Positions 36,544 to 45,929 of a DNA stretch of 64,000 nucleotides are shown in pieces; within the stretch, counting starts at the first letter, position 1, and each line of letters opens with the position of its first letter. Position numbers and translations under genes: made by a program. The stretch comes from Vibrio diazotrophicus. Its GTDB lineage: Bacteria; Pseudomonadota; Gammaproteobacteria; Enterobacterales; Vibrionaceae. The notes beneath the pieces were generated by a model, which saw only the letters and a program-made list of their open reading frames with translations, had not been told where the DNA came from and did not search any database. The DNA is taken from NCBI RefSeq assembly GCF_038452265.1, contig NZ_CP151843.1, positions 558,001 through 622,000 on the forward strand, written 5' to 3'.

Positions 36544-38148
36544 ATGAGTAACGTAACTGGTCAAAATGGATTCAGCCAGCTTAGTTCTAATGCTGCAGAG
36601 AAACTGGTCGATGTGGTTTTAATCGGTGGTGGTATTATGAGCGCAACGCTCGGTACTTTCATCCAACAATTAGAACCTAATTGGACTATCAATATGTTTG
36701 AGCGACTTGATAAGGTCGCAGAAGAAAGCTCCAACGGATGGAACAATGCCGGAACCGGTCATTCCTCTTTAGCTGAATCAAACTACACCCCACAGACTTC
36801 CGATGGCGAAGTGACTATGGGTAAAGCGTTAGAAATCTACGAACAATTTCAACTATCCCGTCAATTCTGGGCCTATTTGGTTGAACAAGGTTTAATCCGC
36901 GATCCAAGTACCTTTATTAACAGCGTTCCCCATATGAGTTTTGTTACTGGTGAGAACAACGTTGATTTCCTTCGCAAGCGTTATCAAACACTGCGCAGCT
37001 CACCTCTGTTCGATGGCATGGTTTACTCAGAAGACAGAGAACAAATTAAGTCATGGGCGCCCTTGCTCATTCAAGACCGTGACGAAACCCAGCCTATTGC
37101 AGCAACGCGTTCTCGATTTGGTACCGATGTGAATTTTGGTGCGCTTACTCACCACATGGTCGACATCTTAAACCAGAATGAAAACTTCACGTTGAACACA
37201 AGACATGAAGTAAAAACGTTGCACCGTCAGTCTGACGGTACTTGGAAAATCACCGTCAAGAATTTAGACAACAACAGTGTTCGTACCGTACACACTAAGT
37301 ATGTTTTTATTGGCGCTGGTGGTGCATCACTGACTCTACTGCAAAAATCTGGTATCCCTGAATCCCGCCAGTATGGTGGTTTCCCTGTGGGCGGTCAGTT
37401 CCTCGTAACTGAAAACCCTGAAATCGTAAAACTGCACCGTGCAAAAGTTTACGGAAAAGCAGCTGTAGGTGCGCCACCTATGTCTGTTCCACACATGGAC
37501 ACTCGTTTCATCGATGGTAAAGAAGTGGTACTTTTCGGGCCTTTCGCTAGCTTCTCTAGTAAGTTTTTAAAACAAGGCTCGCTGCTTGATTTATTTGGTT
37601 CGGTAACACCATCAAACTTGATTCCAATGACTCAAGTCGGTTTAAAGAGCTTTGATTTGATCAAATACCTTGTTGGTGAACTGCTGCAAAGTAACGAAGA
37701 TCGAATGAAAGCTCTGAGAGAGTTCTTCCCTACCGCTAAATCTGAAGATTGGTCGTTGTGGCAAGCTGGGCAACGCGTACAAATCATCAAAAAAGTGGCG
37801 GGGAAAAACGGCGAATTGCATCTTGGTTCTGAACTCGTTCACGCAGCAGACGGAAGCTTAACCGCACTGCTAGGTGCCTCTCCTGGTGCATCCGTGTCTG
37901 CGGCGGTGATGCTTGAGTTACTGCAACGTTGCTTTGCAGAGCACATGGCAACTGAAGAGTGGCAACAAAAGATCAAGCAGATGCTCCCTTCATATGGCGT
38001 TACTTTGAATGAGCACCCTGAACTCAATCAAGAGATCCTGCTGAACACCAGTAAAGTTCTCAAGCTGACTCAAGATCTTGTTGAAGTGCGCTCAATAAAA
38101 GAAGAGGTCGAAGAATCTGAACAGCCGGCTTTGGCAACTACTGCTTAA
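36544..38148 (+). CDS. mqo: Malate:quinone oxidoreductase
   Basis: This 534-residue FAD enzyme at the inner face of the cytoplasmic membrane oxidises malate to oxaloacetate and passes electrons to quinone, bypassing NAD-dependent malate dehydrogenase. An N-terminal dinucleotide-binding motif VVLIGGGIMSATLGT is followed by the Mqo signatures ESSNGWNNAGTGHSSLAESN and GGFPVGGQFLV. Full family length. A long structured leader precedes it and a terminator separates it from the convergent AraC-type gene. Confidence 0.96.
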   Translation: MSNVTGQNGFSQLSSNAAEKLVDVVLIGGGIMSATLGTFIQQLEPNWTINMFERLDKVAEESSNGWNNAGTGHSSLAESNYTPQTSDGEVTMGKALEIYEQFQLSRQFWAYLVEQGLIRDPSTFINSVPHMSFVTGENNVDFLRKRYQTLRSSPLFDGMVYSEDREQIKSWAPLLIQDRDETQPIAATRSRFGTDVNFGALTHHMVDILNQNENFTLNTRHEVKTLHRQSDGTWKITVKNLDNNSVRTVHTKYVFIGAGGASLTLLQKSGIPESRQYGGFPVGGQFLVTENPEIVKLHRAKVYGKAAVGAPPMSVPHMDTRFIDGKEVVLFGPFASFSSKFLKQGSLLDLFGSVTPSNLIPMTQVGLKSFDLIKYLVGELLQSNEDRMKALREFFPTAKSEDWSLWQAGQRVQIIKKVAGKNGELHLGSELVHAADGSLTALLGASPGASVSAAVMLELLQRCFAEHMATEEWQQKIKQMLPSYGVTLNEHPELNQEILLNTSKVLKLTQDLVEVRSIKEEVEESEQPALATTA

Positions 38149-38163
38149 ACGCCTCTAGAAATC

Positions 38164-38201
38164 AACAAAGCTAACCATAGAGGTTATGCGTTAGCTTTGT
38201 T
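38164..38201. terminator. Terminator between mqo and the AraC-type gene
   Basis: The perfect 12-bp stem AACAAAGCTAAC / GTTAGCTTTGTT extends inward with CATA/TATG. It lies between convergent genes and overlaps the AraC-type stop codon. Confidence 0.75.
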
Positions 38202-39207
38202 TATCACATTGATTGCGCCATTGAGTCGGCGACAACCCTGTCCAATCTCGAAAATGACGACTGAACACAGAAGCCTCGGCATATCCTAGCTGAAGAGCAA
38301 TGTCGGTAATGCTTTGTGCGTGATCAGCCAGCGATTTTTCCGCCAGTCGTTGCCTTACTTTTTGCAATATTTCGCGATAGCTTGAGCCATAACTTTTCAA
38401 ACGAGACTGCAAAACTCTAGGGTGTAAATCCAACGCTTTGGCGACGACCCTTTCTACGCTGCACTCACCTGTGGCTAGCAAGCGAGAAATAAGATCAGAC
38501 GCTTGGTCATACAAATTGTTGGGATAACGCTTGTTTAAGTACTGCAGATGTTTTTCAAAATGTCGCTCAAGCAGTTCAGGATCTTGGTAAACCTTCGAAC
38601 TCAACTGGCTTGGTCGTAGCAGTATCCCATTAAATGACTCATCAAAGAGAATATGCGGTAGTCCTGAGTTCGCTCGTAGCGAGTAATCCGTTACTTCCGA
38701 TTGGGTTAAGTGAAGCGTAATGCGTTCAACATCTGTATTGAGAATGCTTGCAACAAATTTGGCAAGCTGGGCCACACTCAGTTGTATGAGCTGTTCTTTG
38801 CCTATTTCATTATCGACATCAATATTCAGTGATACCTGTACCCAACCATTTCTTTCTTTTAAATCTAAAGACACGGAGTGCAAATAGAGGTAGTCGTTAA
38901 CCTGTGAAAATACATCGCCGACGGTTTTAGCCCTAGACAGCAACATCGGTAGGTCGCCTAGACTCTGTAAGCTTTGTCTTTGCCCCAACATCACGCCAAA
39001 CAGAGGCTGGTTACATTGTAACGCAGCCGTTTCCATGAGATCGGCTAACCGCGAGTAAGCAATATATGTATCGGGATCACGGAACTGAGTCGCCGACAAA
39101 CCTACATCTTTCAATATATCTATTGGGTTTTGGCTTAACTCATGGACCAAGCTGTCAAACTTGTCTGCTGCTCCGCTTCTAACGATATACATATTCCAAT
39201 CCAGCAA
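38191..39207 (-). CDS. AraC family transcriptional regulator
   Basis: This 338-residue protein has an N-terminal Arabinose_bd (OruR/ArgR-type) domain (FDSLVHELSQNPIDILKDVG, then LMETAALQCNQPLFGV) and a C-terminal double HTH (QSITDIALQLGYAEASVFSR, then HFRDWTGLSPTQWRNQ). It is divergent from the SDR and cupin genes and is probably their activator. Proteins of this group often answer to small organic ligands. Confidence 0.9.
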   Translation of the reverse strand: MLDWNMYIVRSGAADKFDSLVHELSQNPIDILKDVGLSATQFRDPDTYIAYSRLADLMETAALQCNQPLFGVMLGQRQSLQSLGDLPMLLSRAKTVGDVFSQVNDYLYLHSVSLDLKERNGWVQVSLNIDVDNEIGKEQLIQLSVAQLAKFVASILNTDVERITLHLTQSEVTDYSLRANSGLPHILFDESFNGILLRPSQLSSKVYQDPELLERHFEKHLQYLNKRYPNNLYDQASDLISRLLATGECSVERVVAKALDLHPRVLQSRLKSYGSSYREILQKVRQRLAEKSLADHAQSITDIALQLGYAEASVFSRHFRDWTGLSPTQWRNQCDKQS

Positions 39208-39323
39208 TGTTAATCATTTGTGAATGCAATATATCAAAAAACCTTCGCAAAAAATCAAGTTAACGACAATTTCATGATGTAGATTACGCTCAAGTTAACA
39301 TTTTATTAACAAGGAGATGTATC

Positions 39324-40085
39324 GTGGAGCTTTTCAATAAAGTTGCTGTCGTTACAGGTGCTGCCGGTGGTATTGGTAAAGCGATTATTAATCAGTTACT
39401 TGAGCAAGGTGTTAAAGTCCTCGCTGTGGATCTATCGGAAAAATCTCTGGAAATCTATCAAGGTTTTGATGAAGAACAACTGCACACTTTCGCGGCTGAT
39501 GTTTCTGATTACGGACAAGTCGAAGCCGCAGTTAAAGCTGCTGCAACACATTTCGGTAGCTTGGATATCATGATTAACAATGCTGGTATTGGCATGGCGA
39601 AACCACTCCTAGAGCACGACCCTATCCATGATTTCGATCCCGTTACAAAAGTTAACCAAAATGGCGTGTATTACGGAATTTTGGCGGCAGCACATCAGTT
39701 TAAGTCGCAGGGTACGAGAGGTGTCATTCTTAACACTTCCTCAGTCTACGCACAGATGGCTTCGGAGATGACGTTCACTTATAACGTCAGTAAAGCGGCC
39801 GTTGATATGATGACCAAATGCGCGGCACTTGAACTTGCACCTCTTGGTATCCGTGTGGTTGCCATTGCACCCGGACGTGTTGATACACCGATGCTCCGTC
39901 AATATGAAGCATTTGGTCTTTGGGAACACATTAGCAAAGAACAGATGCGTCAAACATTCACTCAGCCTGAAGAAATCGCCAACGTAGTTTCATTCTTAGT
40001 CAGCGACCAAGCCAACTGCATTAATGGTTGCACTGTTAGTGCTTCCGATGGCTTCGAAAACTTCAAATACCCTCTTTTGGGTTAA
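39324..40085 (+). CDS. SDR family NAD(P)-dependent oxidoreductase
   Basis: This 253-residue Rossmann-fold dehydrogenase has the cofactor motif TGAAGGIGKA (residues 11-20), an NNAGIG motif, catalytic Ser in NTSSVYAQ and YNVSK with Tyr/Lys. Aspartate after the second strand (VDLS) suggests NAD preference. The start is GTG with AAGGAG upstream. It pairs with a cupin dioxygenase-like gene 27 bp downstream, so an alcohol or ketone intermediate is likely shared. Confidence 0.9.
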   Translation: MELFNKVAVVTGAAGGIGKAIINQLLEQGVKVLAVDLSEKSLEIYQGFDEEQLHTFAADVSDYGQVEAAVKAAATHFGSLDIMINNAGIGMAKPLLEHDPIHDFDPVTKVNQNGVYYGILAAAHQFKSQGTRGVILNTSSVYAQMASEMTFTYNVSKAAVDMMTKCAALELAPLGIRVVAIAPGRVDTPMLRQYEAFGLWEHISKEQMRQTFTQPEEIANVVSFLVSDQANCINGCTVSASDGFENFKYPLLG

Positions 40086-40112
40086 GAAATAACAACAACA
40101 AGGAAGAGAACA

Positions 40113-40616
40113 ATGTCATTACCAGAAGTGATTCAACATCAAGATTTTCTGCTAACACTTAATACCAACGAAGAATCTATAGTCAAAGATGCATTACCGG
40201 GCGTAGACGTATACCCACTGTTTCTAGATCCTGAAAACGGTACTTGGGTTATTCGTGCGAAGTTTGCACCGGGCATCACGCTACCAAAACACTTCCACAC
40301 TGGCGTCGTGCATTTCTATACGTTAAGTGGTGCTTGGCACTACATGGAATATCCAGATCAAGTTCAAACCGCAGGTAGCTACCTGTACGAACCAGGCGGT
40401 TCTATCCATACTTTCCACTGTCCTAAAGACTCAGGTGGTGCTGACGGATTTATGGTGATCTCTGGTGCGAACATCAACTTCGACCAAGAAGGCAACTTCA
40501 TGAACATCATGGATGCTGGCTGGATTGAGCAAGTACTTATTGCGGCTGCAAAAGCGCAAGGTATCAAAGCACGTTACATAAAGCCGGGTGCAATTGCTCA
40601 GTTGAGTGATCAATAG
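40113..40616 (+). CDS. Cupin protein, 2,4'-dihydroxyacetophenone dioxygenase-like
   Basis: This 167-residue cupin has the metal-binding motifs LPKHFHTGVVHFYTLSGAWHY and GSIHTFH. It resembles the 2,4'-dihydroxyacetophenone dioxygenase family, whose founding member cleaves a side-chain C-C bond. It is co-transcribed with an SDR gene under a divergent AraC regulator. The substrate is not known; many relatives are annotated only by similarity. Confidence 0.8.
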   Translation: MSLPEVIQHQDFLLTLNTNEESIVKDALPGVDVYPLFLDPENGTWVIRAKFAPGITLPKHFHTGVVHFYTLSGAWHYMEYPDQVQTAGSYLYEPGGSIHTFHCPKDSGGADGFMVISGANINFDQEGNFMNIMDAGWIEQVLIAAAKAQGIKARYIKPGAIAQLSDQ

Positions 40617-40646
40617 GTCAGTAAGCTAACAACATGATTCACTTGT

Positions 40647-40674
40647 AAAGCACCAGCTTTTACAGTCGGTGCTT
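40647..40674. terminator. Terminator between the cupin and GNAT genes
   Basis: AAAGCACC / GGTGCTTT with T-rich tail sits between convergent genes. Confidence 0.75.
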
Positions 40675-40678
40675 TTTG

Positions 40679-41122
40679 TTATTCATTTTCTTTCAAAGAC
40701 TTAGTGTAGACATGGGTTGTCTTACTTCTTTCAAATCCCACTTTGGGATAGAACAGATGCGATTCTTCTCTTTCAACATTGGATCTCACCACCATTGTCT
40801 CTAAACCCTGCTCAATAGCCCACTCTTGTGCAGCTCGCACCAACGCTTGCGCAATACCAAGGCATCGATATTGTTTACCTACGACCAAACCTGTGATTTC
40901 AGCTTTTGTGCCAGACTCTAGAAACATTCGTTTCTCAATCACCAGCCAACCGTATACTTGGTTATCGACTACTGCGATATAAACACAATGCATAGGTGAA
41001 CGACTCAATTGCGTTAACCAAGTTTCTGTGTCTTTCGTATTTGCTGTATAACCAAGTTCTTGCGTTAACTTTGCTATCTGGTTGGCATGCTCAGAACGTG
41101 CAGTCGTGATTTCAAATTTCAT
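40679..41122 (-). CDS. GNAT family N-acetyltransferase
   Basis: This 147-residue protein has a GNAT fold with the acetyl-CoA loop QYRCLGIAQALVRAAQEWA (motif A; Q/RxxGxA) and a C-terminal GFERSKTTHVYTKSL typical of motif B. It is read toward the cupin gene. The acceptor amine is unknown. Confidence 0.85.
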   Translation of the reverse strand: MKFEITTARSEHANQIAKLTQELGYTANTKDTETWLTQLSRSPMHCVYIAVVDNQVYGWLVIEKRMFLESGTKAEITGLVVGKQYRCLGIAQALVRAAQEWAIEQGLETMVVRSNVEREESHLFYPKVGFERSKTTHVYTKSLKENE

Positions 41123-41195
41123 TAACGTCCCTCGTTATGGTCGAAATAAACATCAACATGGCAGTATTCGAGCATCTTGGCAACAAGTCTCAGAC

Positions 41196-41227
41196 AAAAT
41201 AAAACCTCTATCAAGAGGCTTTATTTT
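41196..41227 (-). terminator. Terminator region beside the second Old Yellow Enzyme gene
   Basis: AAAATAAAACCTCT / AGAGGCTTTATTTT lies just beyond the stop of the minus-strand alkene reductase and gives it an AT-rich tailed stem. Confidence 0.7.
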
Positions 41228-41236
41228 CGTTTCAAC

Positions 41237-42340
41237 TTATCTTTGTTCGGCAAAATTTGGATAATCCGTTAATCCTTTTTCTGCACCGCCAAACAGAGTA
41301 TTGGGATCGTGAGCGGCCCAAGGCTGACCATTTTTAATACGCTCAGGCAGATCTGGATTTGATACATAAGGGCGACCGAACGCAACCATATCCGCTAAAC
41401 CAGAATCTAAAGCCAAAAGCGCTTTCTCAACATTGTATTTACCAGCGTAGATCAAAGTGCCAGTAAAGGTTTCGCGTAACGCCTGTTTAAACGCTACTGG
41501 CATTAACGGTGCGTCGTCCCAGTCAGCTTCTGCAATATGTAAGTATGCGATGCCGTGTTTATTGAGAACTTTCGCTGCTGCCACATAGGTTTCTTCAGGG
41601 TTCGCGTCAACCGTACCATTTAGAGTTGTTAATGGCGCAAGACGAACACCGACTCGGTCAGAACCAATGGCATCACATAATGTCGCTACCACTTCATCAA
41701 GGAAACGCAGGCGATTTTCAAGGCTACCACCGTACATATCGGTACGATTGTTTGATTCAGAGTCAATAAATTGATTGACCAAATAGCCATTAGCCGCGTG
41801 AAGTTCGATACCGTCAAAGCCTGCCAACAGCGCATTCTTTGCAGCTTGGTGGAACTGCTTAATCACAAGATCAATATCATCTTGAGTCATTTCACGTGGC
41901 ATTGCCGTGTCAACGAACCCTGGCTCATCAGTGCCGTTATCAACAAACACTTTCACACCTTCAGCTTTAATAGCAGAAGAAGAAATAGGTTGCTCACCGT
42001 TAATGTTGTCTGGGTGAGTGACACGCCCCACATGCCAAAGCTGAGCGAAAATAATACCGCCTTTCGCATGCACTGCATCCGTTACCTTCTTCCAACCTGC
42101 CACTTGTTCATTACTGTAGATACCCGGAGTCCATGCGTACCCTTTTGCGTTTGGTGCGATTTGGGTACCTTCACTCACAATCAACCCAGCGCTAGCGCGT
42201 TGTGCGTAGTACTTTGCCATTAAGTCGTTGGCCACATCGTTTGGCTGACTTGCTCTTGAACGAGTCATCGGAGGCATAACGATGCGGTTTGCAAGTTGAA
42301 AACGACCTACTTGAATCGGTTGAAACAATGCGTCAGTCAT
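41237..42340 (-). CDS. Old Yellow Enzyme family alkene reductase (NemA-like)
   Basis: This 367-residue class I OYE binds FMN and reduces alkenals, quinones or nitro compounds. Motifs are LANRIVMPPMTRSRA, FAQLWHVGRVTHP, GIELHAANGYLVNQFID and VAFGRPYVSNPDLPERI. It belongs to a different branch from the first OYE at 26.6 kb. A LysR gene lies upstream on the same strand and is a plausible regulator. A terminator follows. Confidence 0.93.
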   Translation of the reverse strand: MTDALFQPIQVGRFQLANRIVMPPMTRSRASQPNDVANDLMAKYYAQRASAGLIVSEGTQIAPNAKGYAWTPGIYSNEQVAGWKKVTDAVHAKGGIIFAQLWHVGRVTHPDNINGEQPISSSAIKAEGVKVFVDNGTDEPGFVDTAMPREMTQDDIDLVIKQFHQAAKNALLAGFDGIELHAANGYLVNQFIDSESNNRTDMYGGSLENRLRFLDEVVATLCDAIGSDRVGVRLAPLTTLNGTVDANPEETYVAAAKVLNKHGIAYLHIAEADWDDAPLMPVAFKQALRETFTGTLIYAGKYNVEKALLALDSGLADMVAFGRPYVSNPDLPERIKNGQPWAAHDPNTLFGGAEKGLTDYPNFAEQR

Positions 42341-42480
42341 AAGTTCCTCGGTTGGATAAGTGAATACTTGTATGGGGAAGATTCTAACAGTGAACTAGGA
42401 GCTGATTAATCAACGAACGGACAAAACATTTTTGCAAAAATCACAAAAATACTTATCCGTACGAACAGATTTAGCTGGTT

Positions 42481-43362
42481 TTAAAGAGTGAATCGAGGTT
42501 TGATAAAGTCGATAAATGCCGATATTCGGCGAGCCACTTGGGATGATTTATAGTACACCGCATTGATCAACTCACGATCTGAAGACTCTTTACTGTATTC
42601 ATCTAACAGTACAATTAATCGGTCTTCAGCAATGTCTTGTCTAACCATATATCCTGACAAACAACTGATACCATTACCGGCAAGAACCAACTGGCGTACC
42701 GTTTCACCACTGCTGCAGGCAATGGTTGGTTCAATATGATCAACACCTTCTACAGGCCAGACATTCAAACTTTTTGGTCTGGTAAAACCGATAATCTCAT
42801 GTTGGGAAAGATCATCAGGCGTATTCGGAAAGCCTTTTCTCGATACGTACTCTGGAGAAGCAACAACGAATAAACGGCTCTTACCAAGAAAGCTGGAATG
42901 CAAGGTTGAATCAGCCAACTTGCCAATGCGAATTGCCACATCTGTGCGCTTTTCAAGAAGATCGACATAGCCTTCGTTTGAGGTAAGTTCCAGTTCAATG
43001 TCAGGGTAAGCTTGTTTGAATTCCCGTATCAGTGGCACTAATTGATTGAGCATAAACGGGCTGGCAGCATCTACACGAAGCTTGCCTTTTGGCAGCTCTC
43101 CACCACTGGAAAGATCTTCTTCCGCTTGCTGAAGATATTGCAGACCAGAACGCACCGAATCAACAAAGCGTCTGCCTTCTTCCGTCAACTCTAACCGTCT
43201 TGTCGTTCGATTAAGGATTGTGATTCCGAGTTGCTTCTCAACACGGCTCACTGCTCGCGAGACTTTAGCCACCTGTACCCCCATGGTTTCGGCGGCAAGT
43301 GAAAAACTGCCACTGTCGACCACATTAACTAAGATCTCTAAATCATCTGAACGAGTGCGCAT
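42481..43362 (-). CDS. LysR family transcriptional regulator
   Basis: This protein of about 293 residues has the HTH GSFSLAAETMGVQVAKVSRA and the CrgA/DsdC-like effector domain. ATG 43362 gives the standard N-terminus MRTRSDDLEIL; an in-frame ATG 43443 would add 27 atypical residues. It lies upstream of the OYE gene on the same strand. CrgA-type relatives often control oxidoreductases. Confidence 0.87.
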   Translation of the reverse strand: MRTRSDDLEILVNVVDSGSFSLAAETMGVQVAKVSRAVSRVEKQLGITILNRTTRRLELTEEGRRFVDSVRSGLQYLQQAEEDLSSGGELPKGKLRVDAASPFMLNQLVPLIREFKQAYPDIELELTSNEGYVDLLEKRTDVAIRIGKLADSTLHSSFLGKSRLFVVASPEYVSRKGFPNTPDDLSQHEIIGFTRPKSLNVWPVEGVDHIEPTIACSSGETVRQLVLAGNGISCLSGYMVRQDIAEDRLIVLLDEYSKESSDRELINAVYYKSSQVARRISAFIDFIKPRFTL

Positions 43363-43499
43363 CGAATATCCGTTTATTGCAAATTTGACAAAATTAAACT
43401 GATGATAGTCATTTTGAAATGAAAACGAAACCCAACACCTCACTCAACAAAGAGCAATATATTGGGTTTCGTTGATATTTGTACGCAAACGGTAAGTGG

Positions 43500-43925
43500 T
43501 TAAATCACGCACTCTTTAACTGAATTGGCTTTACCAACACCTTTTTCGATGATGGCTAGCATTTGGTCGTTCTTTACTGAAGACACAATCTTATCCAGTA
43601 GATTCTCCGCCGTCTCCTGCGAGGAAACTTCAACCAAGCAATAATATGAGTTGGAAATCTGCTCGGTCACGTTGCGGATTGCCTCTTGATCGCCCAACTC
43701 AGTATTCATAAGCGTATCGATTGATTGAGTAAACTCTTTAGCTCTTTGGGCAGCATCTCCGAAAACCTCAAGGTTCAGACTATTAAGATCGATTGACTGA
43801 GCTTGCAGTTGCAAAGTATCCACGGCTTTATTTGCGACCTCTTGAGCTTGGTCGATAACCTTACTCGCGTCATCACAACCAACCAGAGCAAGAGTTAAAG
43901 TCAATGTCATTACCGATTTTTTCAT
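43500..43925 (-). CDS. Putative lipoprotein of unknown function
   Basis: This 141-residue protein has a lipoprotein signal peptide with lipobox LVGC (Cys17), followed by Asp-Asp, which would favour retention at the inner membrane by the +2 rule. The mature part is mainly helical and acidic, with cysteines at SYYCLVEV and KECVI that could pair. No named family was recognised. Its upstream neighbour is a DUF4336 protein. Confidence 0.7.
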   Translation of the reverse strand: MKKSVMTLTLTLALVGCDDASKVIDQAQEVANKAVDTLQLQAQSIDLNSLNLEVFGDAAQRAKEFTQSIDTLMNTELGDQEAIRNVTEQISNSYYCLVEVSSQETAENLLDKIVSSVKNDQMLAIIEKGVGKANSVKECVI

Positions 43926-44053
43926 TTTTAGCCTCTGAGGAATAATTGACGCTTCGATACTAAACCAAGCTAAAAAGCCATTGAACTAAAATAGCGTAAC
44001 AAAATGCGAGACTATACCTTTACAACAGGTGTTCGCAGGTAGCTTCACTCGTT

Positions 44054-44740
44054 CTATATCAGCCACTTAAAAGACCTAGCTAAAAACTCATCGGTATTTT
44101 CTGTGACAATTTCACCATGTGCCATAACTAAAGCCTTGGTGTCCCAACTCAATAACCTATCAAGATGTGTACGTGCATCTCGTTTGCCGAACATAAAACT
44201 TAAACGCCAATCCAGCGGTGTTTTGCCGTTAGGAGCAAGGATTCCAGCGCCCTTAGCTGCCAATCTTTGCCAATAGTTAAAGCTATGTCCTGAAAAATTT
44301 TCTACCAAATCAGTCACGATTAGAGTCCCAGAGACTTTGTGGTAAAACACGCACTCTTCCATCAATGGAGAACCCGAAAACAACTCTTGCTCTATATCAT
44401 CTTCCCAAGCCCAGCTTTGCTGGCTATTCAAAGAACCATCAAAAGTAATATCACTGCGCTTTTTAATCACTTCATCAGTTCCAAACACTTCAACCTCTGG
44501 ATAAGTCGAAATCCACTCAGGCAAGAACAAATGGTGTAAATGATTAGGCGCTATTAAGTATTTCACGCATCCTAGTGCTTCTATCTGAACTTGGATTGTT
44601 TCAGACAGTTTGATCGGGCTATGCACCCAGAGATCACCGTTGGACAAACGAACCACTGTCATACGAGTGGAATAAGGCAGACCGAAGAATTGAACAGGTT
44701 CACCGTTAAATATCCAAATTTCATTAGCTAACTTTTCCAT
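44054..44740 (-). CDS. DUF4336 (metallo-beta-lactamase-like) protein
   Basis: This protein of about 228 residues has the DUF4336 patterns RMTVVRLSNGDLWVHSPI, YLIAPNHLHHLFLPEW and VMAHGEIV. The fold is metallo-beta-lactamase-like but the canonical HxHxDH motif is absent, so metal chemistry is uncertain. ATG 44740 has GGAGG upstream. The 5' leader forms a hairpin next to that ribosome site. Confidence 0.78.
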   Translation of the reverse strand: MEKLANEIWIFNGEPVQFFGLPYSTRMTVVRLSNGDLWVHSPIKLSETIQVQIEALGCVKYLIAPNHLHHLFLPEWISTYPEVEVFGTDEVIKKRSDITFDGSLNSQQSWAWEDDIEQELFSGSPLMEECVFYHKVSGTLIVTDLVENFSGHSFNYWQRLAAKGAGILAPNGKTPLDWRLSFMFGKRDARTHLDRLLSWDTKALVMAHGEIVTENTDEFLARSFKWLI

Positions 44741-44751
44741 ATTCCTCCAAT

Positions 44752-44809
44752 AACACAAAGTCACCGCAAATGAGGATCAAGCTAGATAGCTAAACACGGT
44801 GGTTGTGTT
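44752..44809 (-). promoter_or_regulatory. Hairpin in the leader of the DUF4336 gene
   Basis: AACACAA-N3-CACCG (44752-44766) pairs with CGGTG-N-TTGTGTT (44797-44809) around a small internal loop, with AGCTA/AGCT inside. It ends close to the GGAGG site of the minus-strand gene. Confidence 0.35.
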
Positions 44810-44982
44810 TTTATCAATAACACCAGACATCAACATTGGTGTCGGAAGCTCCAAAAGAGCAGAATATTATGCATTTAGTTGCTTTACCTTAAACTATTTT
44901 AAGATAAAGCTAAACTATCGCTTGGTGACAACAGTCTTTATTGAGACAATCCTTGCTGTCACTTCCATATTAACGGACAACT

Positions 44983-45219
44983 ATGAAACTATTAGTACGC
45001 AACCTTGCTCGTACAACGACAGAACAAGACATTCGTAAACTATTCTCAGAACATGGAACAGTCACTGAATGCACTCTCGTTTTAGATCAAGAAACGGGGA
45101 TCTCTAAAGGCTTTGCTTTCGTCGAAATGCCAGACGTTTCAGAAGCTAAAGCTGCTATTGCTGCGCTGAACCAAACCAGTGTTGCTAAAAGTAAGATTCG
45201 AGTCAAAACGGCTCAATAG
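44983..45219 (+). CDS. Small RNA-recognition-motif (RRM) protein
   Basis: This 78-residue protein is a single RRM with RNP2 LLVRNL (residues 3-8) and RNP1 KGFAFVEM. Bacterial stand-alone RRM proteins bind single-stranded RNA and are often cold-induced in other phyla. Start ATG 44983 follows a gap of about 240 bp from the divergent DUF4336 gene. A hairpin terminator follows. Confidence 0.9.
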   Translation: MKLLVRNLARTTTEQDIRKLFSEHGTVTECTLVLDQETGISKGFAFVEMPDVSEAKAAIAALNQTSVAKSKIRVKTAQ

Positions 45220-45233
45220 AACGAATTATCAAG

Positions 45234-45257
45234 CCAGCCGAAACGCTGGTTTTTTAT
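45234..45257 (+). terminator. Terminator of the RRM gene
   Basis: CCAGC / GCTGG stem with a 6-nt loop is followed by a run of T. Confidence 0.8.
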
Positions 45258-45359
45258 TGTCCAGAAACTGTGTTATCTGATGTTTCAAATGCATCGTGCT
45301 CCCTACAGGAAACACTAACAGCAGCAAACAAAACTCTATTAATTTGCTAACAAAATTGA

Positions 45360-45902
45360 TTATTGCTGAGAAAGTTTCTTAACATGAGCCCGTAGTTTTT
45401 TCAAAGCCCAATCGTAATGACTTGGCATTGCTGAAACACAGTAACTTCCAAGGGTTGTAGATCCAGTCCAATTAAAAAACTGCTTAGTAAATAACGCCTG
45501 ATCAGAAAAACTCAATACTCGTTCAAGTGCCGCTTGATGGCTTGTGGTAACCAGCTTTCTTGCATCAGATAGCTCAGTGGTTTGGTGTTTCTTCCAAAAC
45601 TCTACATTCATTTCGCCGTACGTTTTCCAGTTATAGGGTTCAGGTAGAAAATCTGCCTTTTGGCCAAGCTTGTTAGAATCAATCCACTTTATTAATAGCT
45701 GATGCCACTCATAAAGATGGATCAAAACGTCTCTCAGGTTACGATCGCGCTCCCAGTGCTGCTCTTTCTTGTTCGGGTCACCGGAAAAATTAAATTCAGT
45801 ATTCAGCGCCAGCTCAGTCATCGAGTCGATGTAGTTCCAAAGCTTAGAAAAGTTTTGTTCTGCTTGAGAGATCAGTTCTTCTTTTGTTTTTGCTCTTGCC
45901 AT
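45360..45902 (-). CDS. ClbS/DfsB family four-helix bundle protein
   Basis: This 180-residue protein starts MARAKTKEELISQAEQNFSKL and has HLYEWHQLLIKWID and HYDWALKKLRAHVKKL, typical of the ClbS/DfsB (DUF1706) group. ClbS protects E. coli against colibactin by hydrolysing its cyclopropane warhead; most relatives have no known substrate. No polyketide cluster is nearby, so it may act on a foreign or endogenous electrophile. Confidence 0.8.
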   Translation of the reverse strand: MARAKTKEELISQAEQNFSKLWNYIDSMTELALNTEFNFSGDPNKKEQHWERDRNLRDVLIHLYEWHQLLIKWIDSNKLGQKADFLPEPYNWKTYGEMNVEFWKKHQTTELSDARKLVTTSHQAALERVLSFSDQALFTKQFFNWTGSTTLGSYCVSAMPSHYDWALKKLRAHVKKLSQQ

Positions 45903-45929
45903 ATGTTAGCCATCTACTGAGGTAACCTA

